Assembly (NCBI RefSeq): GCF_029227915.1
Contig: NC_079888.1
Location: 2,303,001-2,367,000 of the forward strand
DNA length: 64,000 nucleotides
Reading direction: 5' to 3'
Origin: Hydractinia symbiolongicarpus
Taxonomy: Eukaryota > Cnidaria > Hydrozoa > Anthoathecata > Hydractiniidae
Under the pieces are notes generated by a model. That model did not search any database, was not told where the DNA came from, and worked only from the letters and a program-made list of their open reading frames with translations. Made by a program: the position numbers and the translations under genes. Below, piece after piece: positions 1-12,389 of the stretch (the first letter of the stretch is position 1; each line of letters starts with the position of its first letter).

Positions 1-5
1 ATAAT

Positions 6-326
6 TCAAGTGTAAGATTGGAATCCTGCCCTATGATAGAAGAGAATTACCTTTTCTCTCATTTTATCATTCAAGTGTTTCAGTCTTGGATGATAGATGC
101 TCAGTATCTCCTCTTCTTTTTCAGGTCTTCTTATTATGTTCATGGTAATGGCATCATTAATAAGATTAATTTTGTTGTGGTAATCTTGAACAAGATATTC
201 CAAGTCGCGTATTTTAATTTGTGTCGCCACATATGACTCAAAGCTTTCATCTGTCAATGTTTTGTTTTTGATTGCGGCACTGCCTGCAATCTTGACATCC
301 AAGAGATGACATTGATCTTCTAGCAT
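6..326 (-). CDS. Hypothetical coiled-coil-like ORF
   Basis: An open frame of about 107 codons begins at an ATG at 326 and stops at TGA 6-8. The product is charged and helix-prone (Glu/Lys-rich stretch followed by heptad-like Ile/Leu spacing), so it could be a coiled-coil exon. I recognise no family. Its 5' end lies inside a 43-bp imperfect palindrome at 314-356, which suggests a rearrangement or repeat edge rather than an ordinary gene start. It could equally be an exon of a larger minus-strand gene or a chance ORF. Confidence 0.22.
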   Translation of the reverse strand: MLEDQCHLLDVKIAGSAAIKNKTLTDESFESYVATQIKIRDLEYLVQDYHNKINLINDAITMNIIRRPEKEEEILSIYHPRLKHLNDKMREKVILFYHRAGFQSYT

Positions 327-356
327 ATTGAAAAATTTCAAATATGCTAGAAGATC
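314..356. repeat. Imperfect palindrome
   Basis: A 20-base arm beginning GATCTTCTAGCATAT is repeated in inverted orientation ending ATATGCTAGAAGATC, with one extra base in the right arm and almost no loop. It can form a hairpin. Origin unknown; it may mark an inversion breakpoint. Confidence 0.7.
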
Positions 357-3300
357 CAAAGGAATTTGTAGTGATGGTAGTGCTACTTGGAGAGAAAAAA
401 TATGTGAAACTTATTCTGGCGTTTCAACTTTCTTTAGTCAAATAGAAATTACTAACTTGATCAAGAGGTATGTTAAACATAGCATCGTCATTAACATTAT
501 TAAATTTTTTGCGTTACTTTTGTCGCCACGAAATCTTGTTAGGTCACTTTTCAGTGATTCCAAGGTCGTTCTTTTTTTTGTCCTCTTTTTAATGGAGGTA
601 TTTTCATTTCCTTTGATGATATTTCACAAAAAAGGCAGCAATGACGTCCTGTAGAAAATGTAATTGAAATATTGAGTGATTGCAACATAATTTAAAATGA
701 TTTTTTTTTCAAACATGAATACCTTGATATTTATTTGTCTAAAAAATATGCAGTATATGCATAATTCATTTTTTCAAATTCATGAATTGCTGCCTTTTTA
801 GCATTTGTTTTCAACATTCTAGGAAATATATATTGTGGTATATTTTAGTATTTTTTATAGTTTTTATGGTTTTTGCAATTTTTTATTACTTTATGAGAAT
901 ATTTTTTTCATTGACATTTCATTTTTTGTTTTGTTTTAAGTTAACCTTATTTACGGTACCGTAAATTTGCAAAAATGTGTATTGGTATATATGTGTTAAC
1001 TAACTGAGTAAAATTTAGTTAACCTGTAGTAAGCTGAAGTTGGCCTATGATGAATTTGTTGCGTTTTTGAACAGTCCTTTTACTTAATTCTGTTGTTTTT
1101 TTGGCTTTTGGTGTCGATGTCAAGACCAGGGACTATTAAAAAGTATATTTATATAATTTTTTTTTTTTGGGACGAACTAACATGTTGGTGATGTTGGATT
1201 GAACTAATGTTATTCTTACTCTTGATCTACCAGTCATAAACTCAATGCAATTATTTGGTAATGTTGACTGTGCCAATTTTGTTTTGATCACATGGAGAGC
1301 AGCTTTTTAAAATTTTCTGGGGATATTATTTTCCTTGTTTATTTTAAAAACATCACTCAATAGAGGCGACTTTTGCCCGATACACATGCTGAGATGATTT
1401 TATTTGCAATATTCCTTATGTTTGAAAACTTGACCACATTTTTCGCAATCAGTTTTCAAATTTCGACTGTTTCACTTGACTTTTCATAAAACTTTGATGT
1501 CTCATTTCTGGTCTAGGGTGAATGTGAGACACTATAACGTCTTGTGGTAACTGTAACGTCTTTATAGGAAAATATACCATGTTGCTGGAAAAACTTTTAT
1601 TTTTTGTAAATTTAACGTGCAAAATGGGGAAATTCACTGATTTCTCTAGTTTCGTTATTTCCGTAACCACAACAATGGCTATGGCTGCAATATTTGTTTC
1701 TTCTACGCGACGGTGGCCTCACATAACATAATAAAACAAATTTTGGATCTAATACGTAGGCGATAGACATTTTTGGGGCTGTTAGTGCATTACTTTGAAT
1801 GTGATGACGTCCTCACCGCATAGCATAACATATTATTTATGTTTTCAAATTTTTGCGCATGCGCGTTTCTGAAGTTTGCTGCTGCGGGCTATATTGAATG
1901 AGCGTGATCTGTCCCCTAAGCACTTAACTGTTTTATTAGTAACCATAGTTACAGCTGCAAAACTCAAGCTGCGGTTTACTGTAAATAAGCACTTTACTGT
2001 TTCACTAGTAACCATAGCTAGCTACATAGCTACATGTAGCTAGCTTTTTTAAAACAAATATTCTTCCACTTGTATCACTGTATTTCCCGAAATATTACTA
2101 AACATCCAAGCTTGTAAACGTCTGTATGTCACACAAAATGGTACCGCAAGTATTGAGACGCACGCAATGCGATTTAAAAAGGACGAGCGAACCCGTAAAT
2201 TTTTCTACAGACCACTGACTAGCATTATGTAATTTTATTAATTTATTTAATTTAAAAAGGTTGCTAACCCAAAAATAACAACTAAACTTCTCTTACGAAA
2301 GTAAAATTAAATGCTGCCTTTTTAAAAACTCAGCCTCCCTTTTATCTCCGTTCAAACGAATATGAAAATAGCTAGATTCAAAAATGAGCGCAGGTTAAGT
2401 TTAGCTTCGTAGCTACACGTCAGAATAATAGAATAACTGGTTGATATGACGTTGTTATGTCAAAAAAAAATTGTTCTAAATTTAGCACACCTGCAATTTT
2501 GTTCTTGGATATTTTTGTAAAAGAAATGAAAAGCCCTTACAGGCTAAAAGATTTCGGATTCTTGTTCGTGTGTATTTTTGTTCCCTATACCTAGGTCACC
2601 AGTAGCCTGTTTTGTACAGAAGTTCTACAATGTTATTCGGTTTGAAATAAATAGGTATTACCCCATGGTATTATCTTAAACTTGCAAAATGTTTTATGCA
2701 GTACAAATATACAAAAAGTGATTTATGAAAATTAATATTATAACAACACTGCACTACACTTAACATTCATAAGAAAGAAATGAAGATGTTATAGCATATC
2801 AATTTCTTAAATCTCATTGCTTGTGGTGTAGCTATATTTTGAAAATGTTTTAATATACCTGTGACATAACTAAAATCTTTATCAAGTTTAAGATATCTAA
2901 GATTTGACCATAAAGTTGGATCCTACAAGTTGAAGGTTAAGACTACGTTCATTAATATAAAATTAACAATAAAGACTAAATAGGACTCGGAATCAAAACG
3001 CCGGGTCAAGCCACAAGTAACTGTTGAACGCCTGCAAGAGCGATTAATATGAACTGTAAACTGTGCTACACATTCAGGTGAAGCGCTTTAGTAAAAGTAT
3101 GTTACAAATTGAGTGAGGCGCAGAACATTATGGTATTTCCAGTGTAATATATTTTGAGAAAATAGGCGCACAACATTATGGTCTTTCGAGTGTAATATAT
3201 TTTTCAAAAAATAACTTTTCACAACTTTAGCTGAAATAATGACACAATTTTCAACTCGTTGCTCCCCTGTTATAGCAAAAACAGTTGGCCAACCTTTTTT

Positions 3301-5020
3301 ATTTTTTAGAGAACGTTACCGCTAAAAGTTCAAAAATAAATATTACTCCGGACTGGGGATTAGTACAGGCAAACAATCTCACATATCCACATAGACATAA
3401 TGTATCCCCTTTTTGAAAAAAAACAACTTCGGCTAAACAGAAACTCAGGAAACAGCCATCGTTAACATTGGACTAAGCGCTTAGTGCAGGTAAACTGTGT
3501 CATCAATGCGTTTAGGTGTGATACTCTTTTCAAAAAAACTTCATTGCAACTTCGGTTTAAATTAAGAACACGGGAAAACAGACTGTCATTACCCTGTACA
3601 GCTAAAAAAATCTTTCTTGACACTAATAAGGTGTCGCTACCTACTAACTGCATTTAGCATAAGAAATATTGATTAAGAATTTTGTTGTAGCTAGCCAACA
3701 ACTGCATTTGGCCAATTTTACCCTTCAGCCAAAAGTAGCTAAAGAGCTAGCTAGAAGAGAGCCACAACCCCTACATAAAAATAAGTAATAATATGCCAAA
3801 TTTTAAAATAATAAGAGGCTTGCTATAGCTAGCTGGCTTCAGTGCCTTAAAATCTACGTTAGCTAGCTAAAATCTTGAAATTGTTTTGTTTCAGATTTAC
3901 ACATGGCTAAGTAACGCGATGATACTTTTATCTTAACATGTGAAAACATAGACACAATGTACAGAATATCTTAAACGTTGATAGAACTGGAATTTAGACA
4001 GTTAAATAATTATATTAACCCAAACAAGTATTCCTCTTTCTTTTCTTCAAAAAAATTTGATTCGCAGCTTGGTGAAGAAGCCAGAACATAGCAAATATAG
4101 CGTCCTTGAACTCGGCCCCTTGAAAGAAACGACACGTACCTTAACCCCTAGAGTTCGTTTTAATTGAGCAAAATCCGCCTCGTTAAAAACATAACTGGAA
4201 ACGAAAATTTGAAAGAAGAATCCAACATAGCTCATGAAATAATACTAAATATTGTGATCAAATTCATAACGCAGTCTTCATTCTTTTCCCAGTTTAACAA
4301 ATACTAAGATACGCACACAGCCGGAGTAGCGCTGGGTCACGGGGCCAGCTCGGACTTTAAAAGTCGTGACGTTACGGCAATCGGTTAAAAAATCGGTCGA
4401 AGAAGAGGAAGAAAGAAGGGAAGAAAAAGACCGCCTCTTTAATAAGATCTCGGATGTTATCCGAAATCTTAAATACAATTTTAAAATTAAAACGTCAAAA
4501 AATAGTGCATTGTAAAAATATCGTGTGGCTTCATAGGTTACGGCGTTATTGCAATAAGTGTGCAATGTGATATTGAAGAGCAGGAACAAATTTTGGACGT
4601 AACTGAGTATGCAAGTGTTATTGTAAAAGAAAACAAGAAATTAATCTAATATGTGCGGTTAGGAAAGGTCTGTTTTTCAAATAACAGAGATTATCTTATT
4701 ATTTCCTTAATAATTATTTTGTGTTGACTGCTTTATCTAAGTCTTTACGTTGCAGCAGTGTCAAAAATGTGTTTTTACTTTCGACAAGCTAAGCATTGCT
4801 TTAGAATGTTAGACGCAAAAGTGTGAAAAACCTTGTTGAATGACTTTGTTTGTTTGTTTGTCATGACAAGGAAATTGATTCAGCAGATACGATTTTAGGT
4901 AAGCTGAACAACTGTGTAATTAAAAATAGAATGATTTAAAAAGAACGCCATCTGGAATTAATTGTCGAGATCTCCTTTTGTAGACTCTCTTTAAAGCCAG
5001 AAAATGAACACGCTTATAAA
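357..5020. other. Non-coding host sequence, no gene seen
   Basis: AT-rich with long T and A runs and only short ORFs lacking recognisable domains. Local direct duplications are visible: a roughly 36-bp unit at about 1,917-1,955 and again at 1,986-2,020 (shared core AGTAACCATAG), and a roughly 55-bp unit at 3,117-3,165 and 3,167-3,215. A short AGCTAGCTACAT hairpin lies near 2,018-2,045. No exon could be supported. Confidence 0.5.
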
Positions 5021-5028
5021 ATTACGGT

Positions 5029-5610
5029 GAAACCCACCTAAAGTGAACACTTATGCGAGATGCAATAGCCACCTAAAGTGGACACTTGTACGAGATGCGA
5101 AACCTACCTTAAGTGCAAACTTATACGAGATGCAAAACCTATCTAAAGTGGACACTTGCACGAGATGCGAAATCTACCTAAAGTGAACTTTTGCACAAGA
5201 TGCGGAACCTACCTTAAGTGCAAACTTCCACGAGAAGCAAAACCTACCTTAAGTGCAAACTTTTACGGGATGCGAAACCTACCTAAAGTGGGCACTTGCA
5301 CCAGAAGCGAAACATACCTGAAGTGCAAACTTGCACGAGAAACGACACCTACCGAAATTGCACGCTTGCACGAGATGCGAAACTTACATGAAGAGCAAAC
5401 TTGTACGAGATGCGAAACCTACTTAAAGGGACACTTGAACGAGATGCGAAACCTACCTTAAGTGCAGACTTGCACGAGATGCGAAACCTACCTAAACTGG
5501 ACACTTGCACGAGATGCAAAACCACCTACAGTGGAAAATTTCACAAGATGCGAAACCTACCTAAAGTGGAAAATTGCACAAGATGTAATACCCTTTAAAG
5601 TGAACACTTC
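5029..5610. repeat. About 37-bp minisatellite array
   Basis: About 15 diverged tandem copies of a unit containing ACCTAAAGTG, ACACTTGCACGAG and ATGCGAAACCT. The plus-strand ORFs across it (5,156-5,598) encode only the translated repeat and have no independent support as genes. Confidence 0.85.
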
Positions 5611-5918
5611 TGCGTGTTGCCTGTAAAGTAATTCGATTTAAAATTTTCCCGATTTTAATATGGACTTGTTGTGTGCTTTTCAGGCCCTCCACAGCGTTTC
5701 TCATGATACAACAGGATAATTATTGCATAACAGGACAAGCTTTATTAAAAAAGATCCGCTTCATAAAGATGTCTGCCTTATAGAAAAGTACGCGTTATAG
5801 ACTTTACTCTGCGGGTATTTCTTACAGAACTTGCCAAGAATTAATAAATCTGGCTATCATATAACATATCCAATTTAGAGCCTTCTTTAAGAAAGTTCCT
5901 GCTGTGTATTCTTTTTAC

Positions 5919-6565
5919 CTCCACTGAATCCACCACGTGTTGTTGTTTTATGTGTTGATTTTTCCAGTGTTCTTGTTTCCGGTGTTTTCGTTTCGAGTTT
6001 GTTGTTTCTGTTGTTTTTGTTTCCAGTGTTGTTGTTTCCGGAGATTTTGTTTCCAGTGTTGTTTTTTCCGGTGTTTTCGTTTCCAGTGTTGTTGTTTATG
6101 TTGTTTTTGTTTCCAGTGTTGTTGTTTCCGGAGATTTTGTTTCCAGTGTTGTTTTTTCCGGTGTTTTTGTTTCCAGTGTTGTTGTTTCCGGTGATTTTGT
6201 TTTCAGTGTTATTGCTTCCGGTGATTTTGTTTCCAGTGTTGTTGTTTCCAGTAATTTTTTTCCCAGTGTTGTTGTTTCTGGTGTTTTTGTTTCCAGTGTT
6301 GTTGCTTCCGGTCTTTCTGTTTCCAGTGTTGTTGTTTCCGGTGTTTTTGTTTCCAGTGTTGTTGTTTCTGGTGTTGTTGTTCTTAGTGTTTTTGTTTGTG
6401 GTGTTGTTGTTTCCGGTGTTGTTGTTTTCAGTGCTTTTGTTTGTGATGTTGTTGTTTCCGTTGTTGTTTTTTCCTATGCTGAAGTTTCCGGTGATGTAGT
6501 TTCCAGCGTTGTTGATTCAGATGCTGTTGTTTTCGTTATTGTTGTTTTCGGAGCTGTTGTTATAC
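5919..6565 (-). CDS. Putative Thr-rich mucin-like exon
   Basis: On the minus strand a 30-bp tandem repeat is read as TLETTTPETT-type units, a Thr/Glu/Pro-rich tract typical of mucin-like O-glycosylated stalks. The block is bounded by a good acceptor (TTTTTAG at 6,566) and a donor (GGAG|GTAAAA at 5,919) in the same frame, which supports an exon of a secreted or surface protein. One in-frame TAG (6,474-6,476) interrupts it; the bases before it (CAGCATAG) could themselves serve as an alternative acceptor. The long hydrophobic plus-strand ORF over the same bases is the antisense shadow. Probably belongs with the PAN-like exon at 7,569-7,736 upstream on the same strand. Confidence 0.4.
5937..6560. 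repeat. 30-bp tandem repeat
   Basis: About 20 copies of a 30-bp unit (GTTGTTTCCGGTGTTTTTG followed by TTTCCAGTGTT on the plus strand). The period is a multiple of three and substitutions mostly keep Thr codons on the minus strand, consistent with a coding minisatellite. Confidence 0.9.
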
Positions 6566-7568
6566 CTAAAAATAAAAATAAGACATAACGTGCGAAATTC
6601 CCTGTCATAAGCTGCAAAAAAATATTGTTTTCTTGCTGAAAGTTGTGACGATACACCACAACACACAAAAAGGACAACGCCTGTGTATCGAATAACTGGA
6701 AATAGAGAGTTATCAAGCTCGATGAAAAGATGAAAGATGGTGGCAATAATAAGGAAAATTGCATATAAATGAAGTCTCTTTCTTCATTATGGTTGTGGTT
6801 GCATCACAACTGTACACAACGAAAAAAATATATCACAGCACTCGCAATCCATGACTCTAGAAGATTGATTGCAATAATGCAAACATTGCACCAACAATCG
6901 AATCAAGATTGTGAAAATGAGAACAAATACCTCCGAGTTTTTTTTTATATCAAAAATAGTCAGCATGTTTTCACCTGTGTTTGATCTAAAAGTAAATTAA
7001 TCCTTTCTCTCCTGGACGACTTTAGTAACTATACTTTGAGCATCAGCCTTTCTTGTACTATATGGAAATTTGTAAAAACTGAACTTGGGTAGTGTAGAAA
7101 TTTATATCAAACATGTTTTGCAGTTACCCTTCTGCTTATATCGCCTGCTGAGTTTAATTGCTTTGCAACTACATGCTTTTTCTTTAACAAACCGCAACAA
7201 AAGCCACTGCAAGAAAATTCGAAAAATCTCTGATGCAACATGTGGTATAAGCATCTTTTTTGTGTGCACATCTTTCGCGTACTTTTTTTTTAAGTGTATA
7301 GAAATTTAAGTGTATAGGTATCATACGAGGTTTATCTTACACTCGACGACTTTTCTCTCGACATGGTCGCGGACATGAAGAAATAACAGAACATACAATA
7401 ATAATAATAACTTGTATGTGTTATAGTACCTACCTGCTGTCCAACTATTGGTTTCAGTATTGGTGCAATCAGGAGGACATTGTGAAAATTGATAATGGCT
7501 TCGTCGTGTTGATATAATATACATCAATCACTTGCTTGCACTCCATTTATAATAGAGAGCCCACTCAC

Positions 7569-7736
7569 TGAACACAGAGAGTTTAGTTCACAAGCAAGCG
7601 CGCATTTTGTAACCGTAGCTGTAATTGTTTTTATTACTGTTCCTTTTACTTCGTTGATAGTTCCCATCTTAAGTAAAAGCCCCGTTGATAAAGGAAAACA
7701 TAAATGAAAAAGTAAGAAAGAAAAAATTTGAATCAT
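7569..7736 (-). CDS. Putative first exon: signal peptide and start of a PAN-like domain
   Basis: Begins with ATG at 7,736. The first 20 residues are hydrophobic (MIQIFSFLLFHLCFPLSTG), a signal peptide. They are followed by a CALACELNSLCS motif that resembles the first half of a PAN/apple domain, including the C-x3-C spacing. The frame reaches a strong splice donor (TTCA|GTGAGT) at 7,569. A Cys-rich piece (QCPPDCTN) near 7,434-7,498, ending in a GTAGGT donor, may be a later exon, but I could not match its phase. The layout resembles the better-defined secreted gene at 60,592 onwards. Confidence 0.4.
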
Positions 7737-9816
7737 TCTTCAGAACAAAGCTTAGAAGCTAATGGCTTCCTCGTAACGAATTCTTGAATACTTGGAGGAA
7801 AGATGAATATTATGTACCATGTTTATGTGAAGTTTAATATTTCTTTCTTTAACACCATTTAACAACATTTTGTTTAACGAAGTTATTTGTTACCTATAGA
7901 AGGGTGACGTCCTATTTGATAGGTGATTTTTTGAAAAATTTTACACCCTTTTCTTTAGTACGTGTTGCGTTTTTTAAGTAAAAAGAAGTAAAGAAACAGT
8001 GGTTGCAAGATTGCTTTGTGTTACTCCTTACTCGCTTAACACTAAATAAACCTTATGGAAACTTTATATTCGCTAAAAGTTTGATAAACTTCAATAAAAT
8101 AAAGATTGAAACTTGATAACTTCCTCATACCATTGCGCAAAGTTTTGACACGTGCAAAAACCGATTTACCGATTTGTTCTTTGTATTTATAACTGGAATG
8201 TATCTTAAATAACTCTTATTTGGCTATAAGAAACTTCAAGAACAAAAAAGGGCTTTATTATTATTCTTTCAATTGTTTCTTGTTTTTTTTGTTTAATAGC
8301 GTGATATCTATCATAGTACATTGCGCCATCATTACTGTATCTTTATACAGGATAGCAACTCCAGTAATCAACAATACAACATATAGCATGACGAATACGT
8401 CGCCAGTTCTGCAATCAAAACAACACAGACATCTGCCATTTCTGAGACTTTTATTGTTGCATACACTGTCTAAGAAGCAAAAATTGTTTTTGTGTTCGGT
8501 CAACTGGATATTGCTTTTAAGACTTACATGCTTTGTCAGAGATATACGCACTCAAAGAAATTTTACCTTTGCGACGAATTTCCTGTAAAAAAGCTTTCGC
8601 AAAAATTAAAAATCCCTTCAATTGTTTTTCTTTCTTCTCTTATTATTAGTAATCAAAATTCTGCATCAATTACTGTTTTTCGGATTTGAGAAATGTACGT
8701 AAAACCAAAGAAGAGTGAAAACACCAAATGCTATTGTAGTTGATAAATAAAGAAGAAATGAATCACAACTTTGAGCTTTCTCGCTTTTGTTTTTTTTGTG
8801 TTTTTTTTGTGGTTGAAAAACGTTCGCGTCTTCGAAAGTATCCATGACTTTTCGTGTAAAAACTTCAGCATTTTGCTGATTTTTAATTTTCAAAGGTATA
8901 AACGTTCGCAAAAATGACCAAAAACGCAAAAAAAGTAAAATCTTCTGCTCCCGAAAGAAGACTTGGTGGCAATTCTATGTCAGCAGTATAGGAACCATCC
9001 CACAACGTTTTTAAAAATAGATATAGACGCCGAAATGACTTTTAGATTTCACTTTGCATCGACATGAAACATCGACATGTATGGGCTCTTAAATATCAAA
9101 ATTTTATATGCTGATTACAACAAATATCATTCCCACCTATTTTTGTAAAAAAAATTTATTCATCTATATTTATCCTTAAAAAAAAATCCTCCAACAAAAC
9201 TATGTGCCAAATTACTATATTTTTAGATATAAATTGGCTATTAAAACCTTTTTTTTGCTTCCTAGCTTAAAGTTATTGCGGTTTTGTAATCTAGAAAGTT
9301 GGAGCCTTCTAGTTTTTGTAATACGTCAAAGTAATGGTATGCAATTTAAATGGGTATTTTTGCCAATTTTATTTATTTATTTATTTATCTATATCCTCAT
9401 TATTTCTTATAGAAAACGTTCATTTCTACGAATGATATGATTATTAGCTACGCATCCACAAAACATCCATACCAAAGGACAATAGAACTGAGAAAGTGTA
9501 AAGGTATTAAAAAGAACTCTCCTTTTTCTTGGAGAAATATACGAAGAAATTCTCTGAAGCACATTTAGCTTCCTACACCGGCCTTAGAACAAATGTTTTT
9601 AATGTGTGCGGCAAATTTTAAGTTTTTCAACAATCGTTATACCGAGCAATTCAACTGTCGAACTCCACTTAATAGTCTGACCTTCGAAAAAAGTAAAATT
9701 GTCGATACTTCCCATAGTAATATATTGATATTTATTTAAATTTACGACAAGAAAGTTTTCAATAAACCAATTATACAATTCAAATAAATCTATCAGTAAA
9801 ATTATTTTAAATTTGT
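7737..9816. other. Non-coding host sequence, no gene seen
   Basis: AT-rich with homopolymer runs. The small ORFs (for example 8,220-8,588 and 8,666-8,929) are low-complexity and lack domains or splice structure. Confidence 0.5.
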
Positions 9817-9820
9817 TTAA

Positions 9821-10529
9821 CCCTATTCGGTCCGGGGTTTTTCGAACATACTATGACCGGGGGGGGCGGATTCCGCCCCCCCTCAATAACTTTTCATAGG
9901 TTTGTTCAAATTGAATCAAACTTGGCACACTTATATTACGTCATAAAATGAACAAAATGGCGCCAATAAACTTTTGCTTGCGTCAGCACATTTTCTGTGA
10001 CGTCATCAGAAGCTTGAAAATTGTTAAAAATGCCACTATCTGCTTGAAATATAATTACTTTTGTTCTAGAGCAAATTTTTACATTCTGTTTGAAGTTTCT
10101 GAAAGCTAAATAAAAGTTATTTAACATATCTTCCGGTTTTTACATGGATCGGATAAAAAATTGCCAAAAACTGCCCGAAAATCCGTTTTTTCCGATTTTC
10201 GGGTAAAATCCGACGAAATCGGGAAATCGGATTAGTCACGTGTTCAAATTATTCTAAATGATTCTTCTTGATGAAACAAAGTTGTGTTGCAAGTTTCAAG
10301 TTCTAAGGATATTCCTAACAGGAGTTATTATATTTTCCCCCGTATAAGGATTTCATAGAGATTATTAGGGGTAGTTTTGAGTAATGGTCAATATCAAAGC
10401 CTTTGAAAGGTATGGGACCTAAAAAATTAGCAAGCAGGTGTCTAATAGATAAACAAAGCAATCAGGAGTTATTAAAAAAAAACCGTCAGGGGGGGGCGGA
10501 ATCCGCCCCCCCCCCCGGACCGAATAGGG
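9821..10529. mobile_element. piggyBac-type MITE, TTAA duplication
   Basis: A 709-bp non-autonomous element flanked by TTAA on both sides (9,817-9,820 and 10,530-10,533). The termini are exact inverted repeats starting CCCTATTCGGTCCGGGG. CCC-type ends with TTAA duplications are diagnostic of the piggyBac superfamily. Just inside each end is a G-run/C-run palindrome around GGCGGATTCCGCC, giving strong subterminal hairpins. No transposase is encoded. Confidence 0.88.
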
Positions 10530-10533
10530 TTAA

Positions 10534-12389
10534 GCATATAAAGTGTCATTATTAACAAAGTGATTCACTAAACTCGAAAGGAGTAAAAATTTATGGTATA
10601 GTGTGGATTATCCATGACTATGTTAGGCAGACAGGCAGGAAGGTAGACAGACAGACGTTAGAAATAACGATATAGATAAATGTATATTGTGATATGGATA
10701 AGTATATATGTTATATCAAAGATTTAATTTTGATATGAACATAGAGATATTATTAAAAGAGAAAGAGACACAACGCGATAATTCTCTATTGCAATTCCTA
10801 TTGTTACGGCAAACAATGCGGAGAAGGCGTGTCACTCGGCTCCAGCTCATTTTTTGCGTTACTCGCAAAACAACTAATTACCGATTCTTTCAGTATAGAA
10901 TCCTGACAATATTACTTGTAAAAAATTAAGAAAATAATCATATTTTCCAATGAATTTTGCCAAAGTTAATTGGTTAAAAAGCTTTCGGGGATTTACCATC
11001 GCCTTGGCAATAATTTACCTGTACAATTTTAATCAGTTAGAGAAGAAGCTCGAGGGTCAAGTAGCCATATTTGTTGTTGTCGTATGTATAAAAAAAGCTT
11101 TTTTTCAAGACAAGGTAAGGGTTTATTCTTCACTTTAGTAACAACATTTTAATGAAGGATGATGGCTATCCAAAGTTTAGGGCCAATATTCAACTGTATA
11201 TTTTCGGTTTTGATAAAGTGTCTTTTTAAATATACTCGGTGCATTATACCACTTTTTTAAGTAAAAATGCCGGTCTTGGAAAACTCGTGACATTAAAAAC
11301 TTAAAAATTTTTGTAAAAAAGTGTTTTGTGGCTAGTGATTGTATTTAAAAGTTAGATCAAAACAGCTTTAGCAATCTACTATGTTGTTTCTATTTAGGTT
11401 TCAGGAGCTGCTCTAAACATGTCATGGAGGGTATAGCTATAGCTATCTATACCCAGCTATACCCTCGAGGAGGCTAACCACATAGAATCATCAAGTCATA
11501 CGAGATGAAAATATTGATTAACAGTGAAGTAACTTATCGATATACACCAGACATATTCGATTTTATCATGTTTTGGACAAAAGTATTGTCTTGAAAGATC
11601 CAGTTTTGATCAGTGATTTTTTAACATTTTTATAATAGCTATACACAAAATACCAATACAAAATACCAATGTCATTGACATTGGTTTACATTTTCTTCCA
11701 GGGCCTAGCTTAAATATTTTTTCACGACGATTTCTTTTGGTGTAATTTTCCGAGCAAATTTCAAAATCGTTTTAACGATTCTAAATTATGCTAACATGTG
11801 GAGTTAATTATTACAAAGTATTAAGCTTCTTGAACATTTATCAACCCTGATTGGAGGACTTTAAACTTTCATGAATGCACTAGCTGCTTCAGGGGCGCTC
11901 CTACCACAATCAGGGGCGGATCTAGCAAATTTTCTTTGTAGGTCCTACTGTATGACCTACTAAGAAAATTTGAATATACAGCTGGGGTCTTCGCTAAAAC
12001 GGGCTTTGCGAACCCTGAAATAGGCTTAAACGGGGACAAAAAACAACCTCGTATGCAGACGTTTTAGACCTTGATAACAGAAACGAAACATTCTCATAAA
12101 CGCCGCAGCTTCGCATAAACACTTCAAATAGAAAAAGAATGACAACTTAAATGTATTTCGTTAGCATAAATCATTTTTAGACTGTTTCGCCCAATGTCAG
12201 GGCTCGTCAGCATGCCTAGGACAAACGAAAAATAGATTGAAAATATAGTTCGTTAAGCCCGACATGGACAGTCATAATGCCGCTCCGGAAACCAGGTACT
12301 GTCGGCTGGAGTCAGGCCGAGCCCGGAATAAGGAAAATTTATTTATAGAAAGAAGTTATTGTTAAAGTGGAAGTAAAGAAATGGCTCTG
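10534..12389. other. Non-coding host sequence, no gene seen
   Basis: No convincing ORF. Contains simple AGACAGG/ATAGATA tracts near 10,620-10,690 and a short GTATAGCTAT inverted cluster near 11,430-11,465. The 3' half of the hAT-like gene that would be expected downstream of 12,390 is not here. Confidence 0.45.

Noticed and set aside
5156-5598. Cys/Arg-rich plus-strand ORFs
   Set aside because: They are the translated 37-bp minisatellite; the period is not kept in frame across the array.
5029-5610. CRISPR-like array
   Set aside because: No unique spacers; units are contiguous tandem copies in a eukaryotic context.
5999-6499. Long plus-strand ORF of Leu/Phe/Pro/Val repeats
   Set aside because: Antisense of the Thr-rich minus-strand repeat; begins at a non-ATG codon, is purely low complexity and has no splice or promoter support.
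7434-7498. Cys-rich second exon (QCPPDCTN) for the minus-strand PAN gene
   Set aside because: Good donor, but the acceptor phase does not match the first exon, so it is mentioned only as a possibility.
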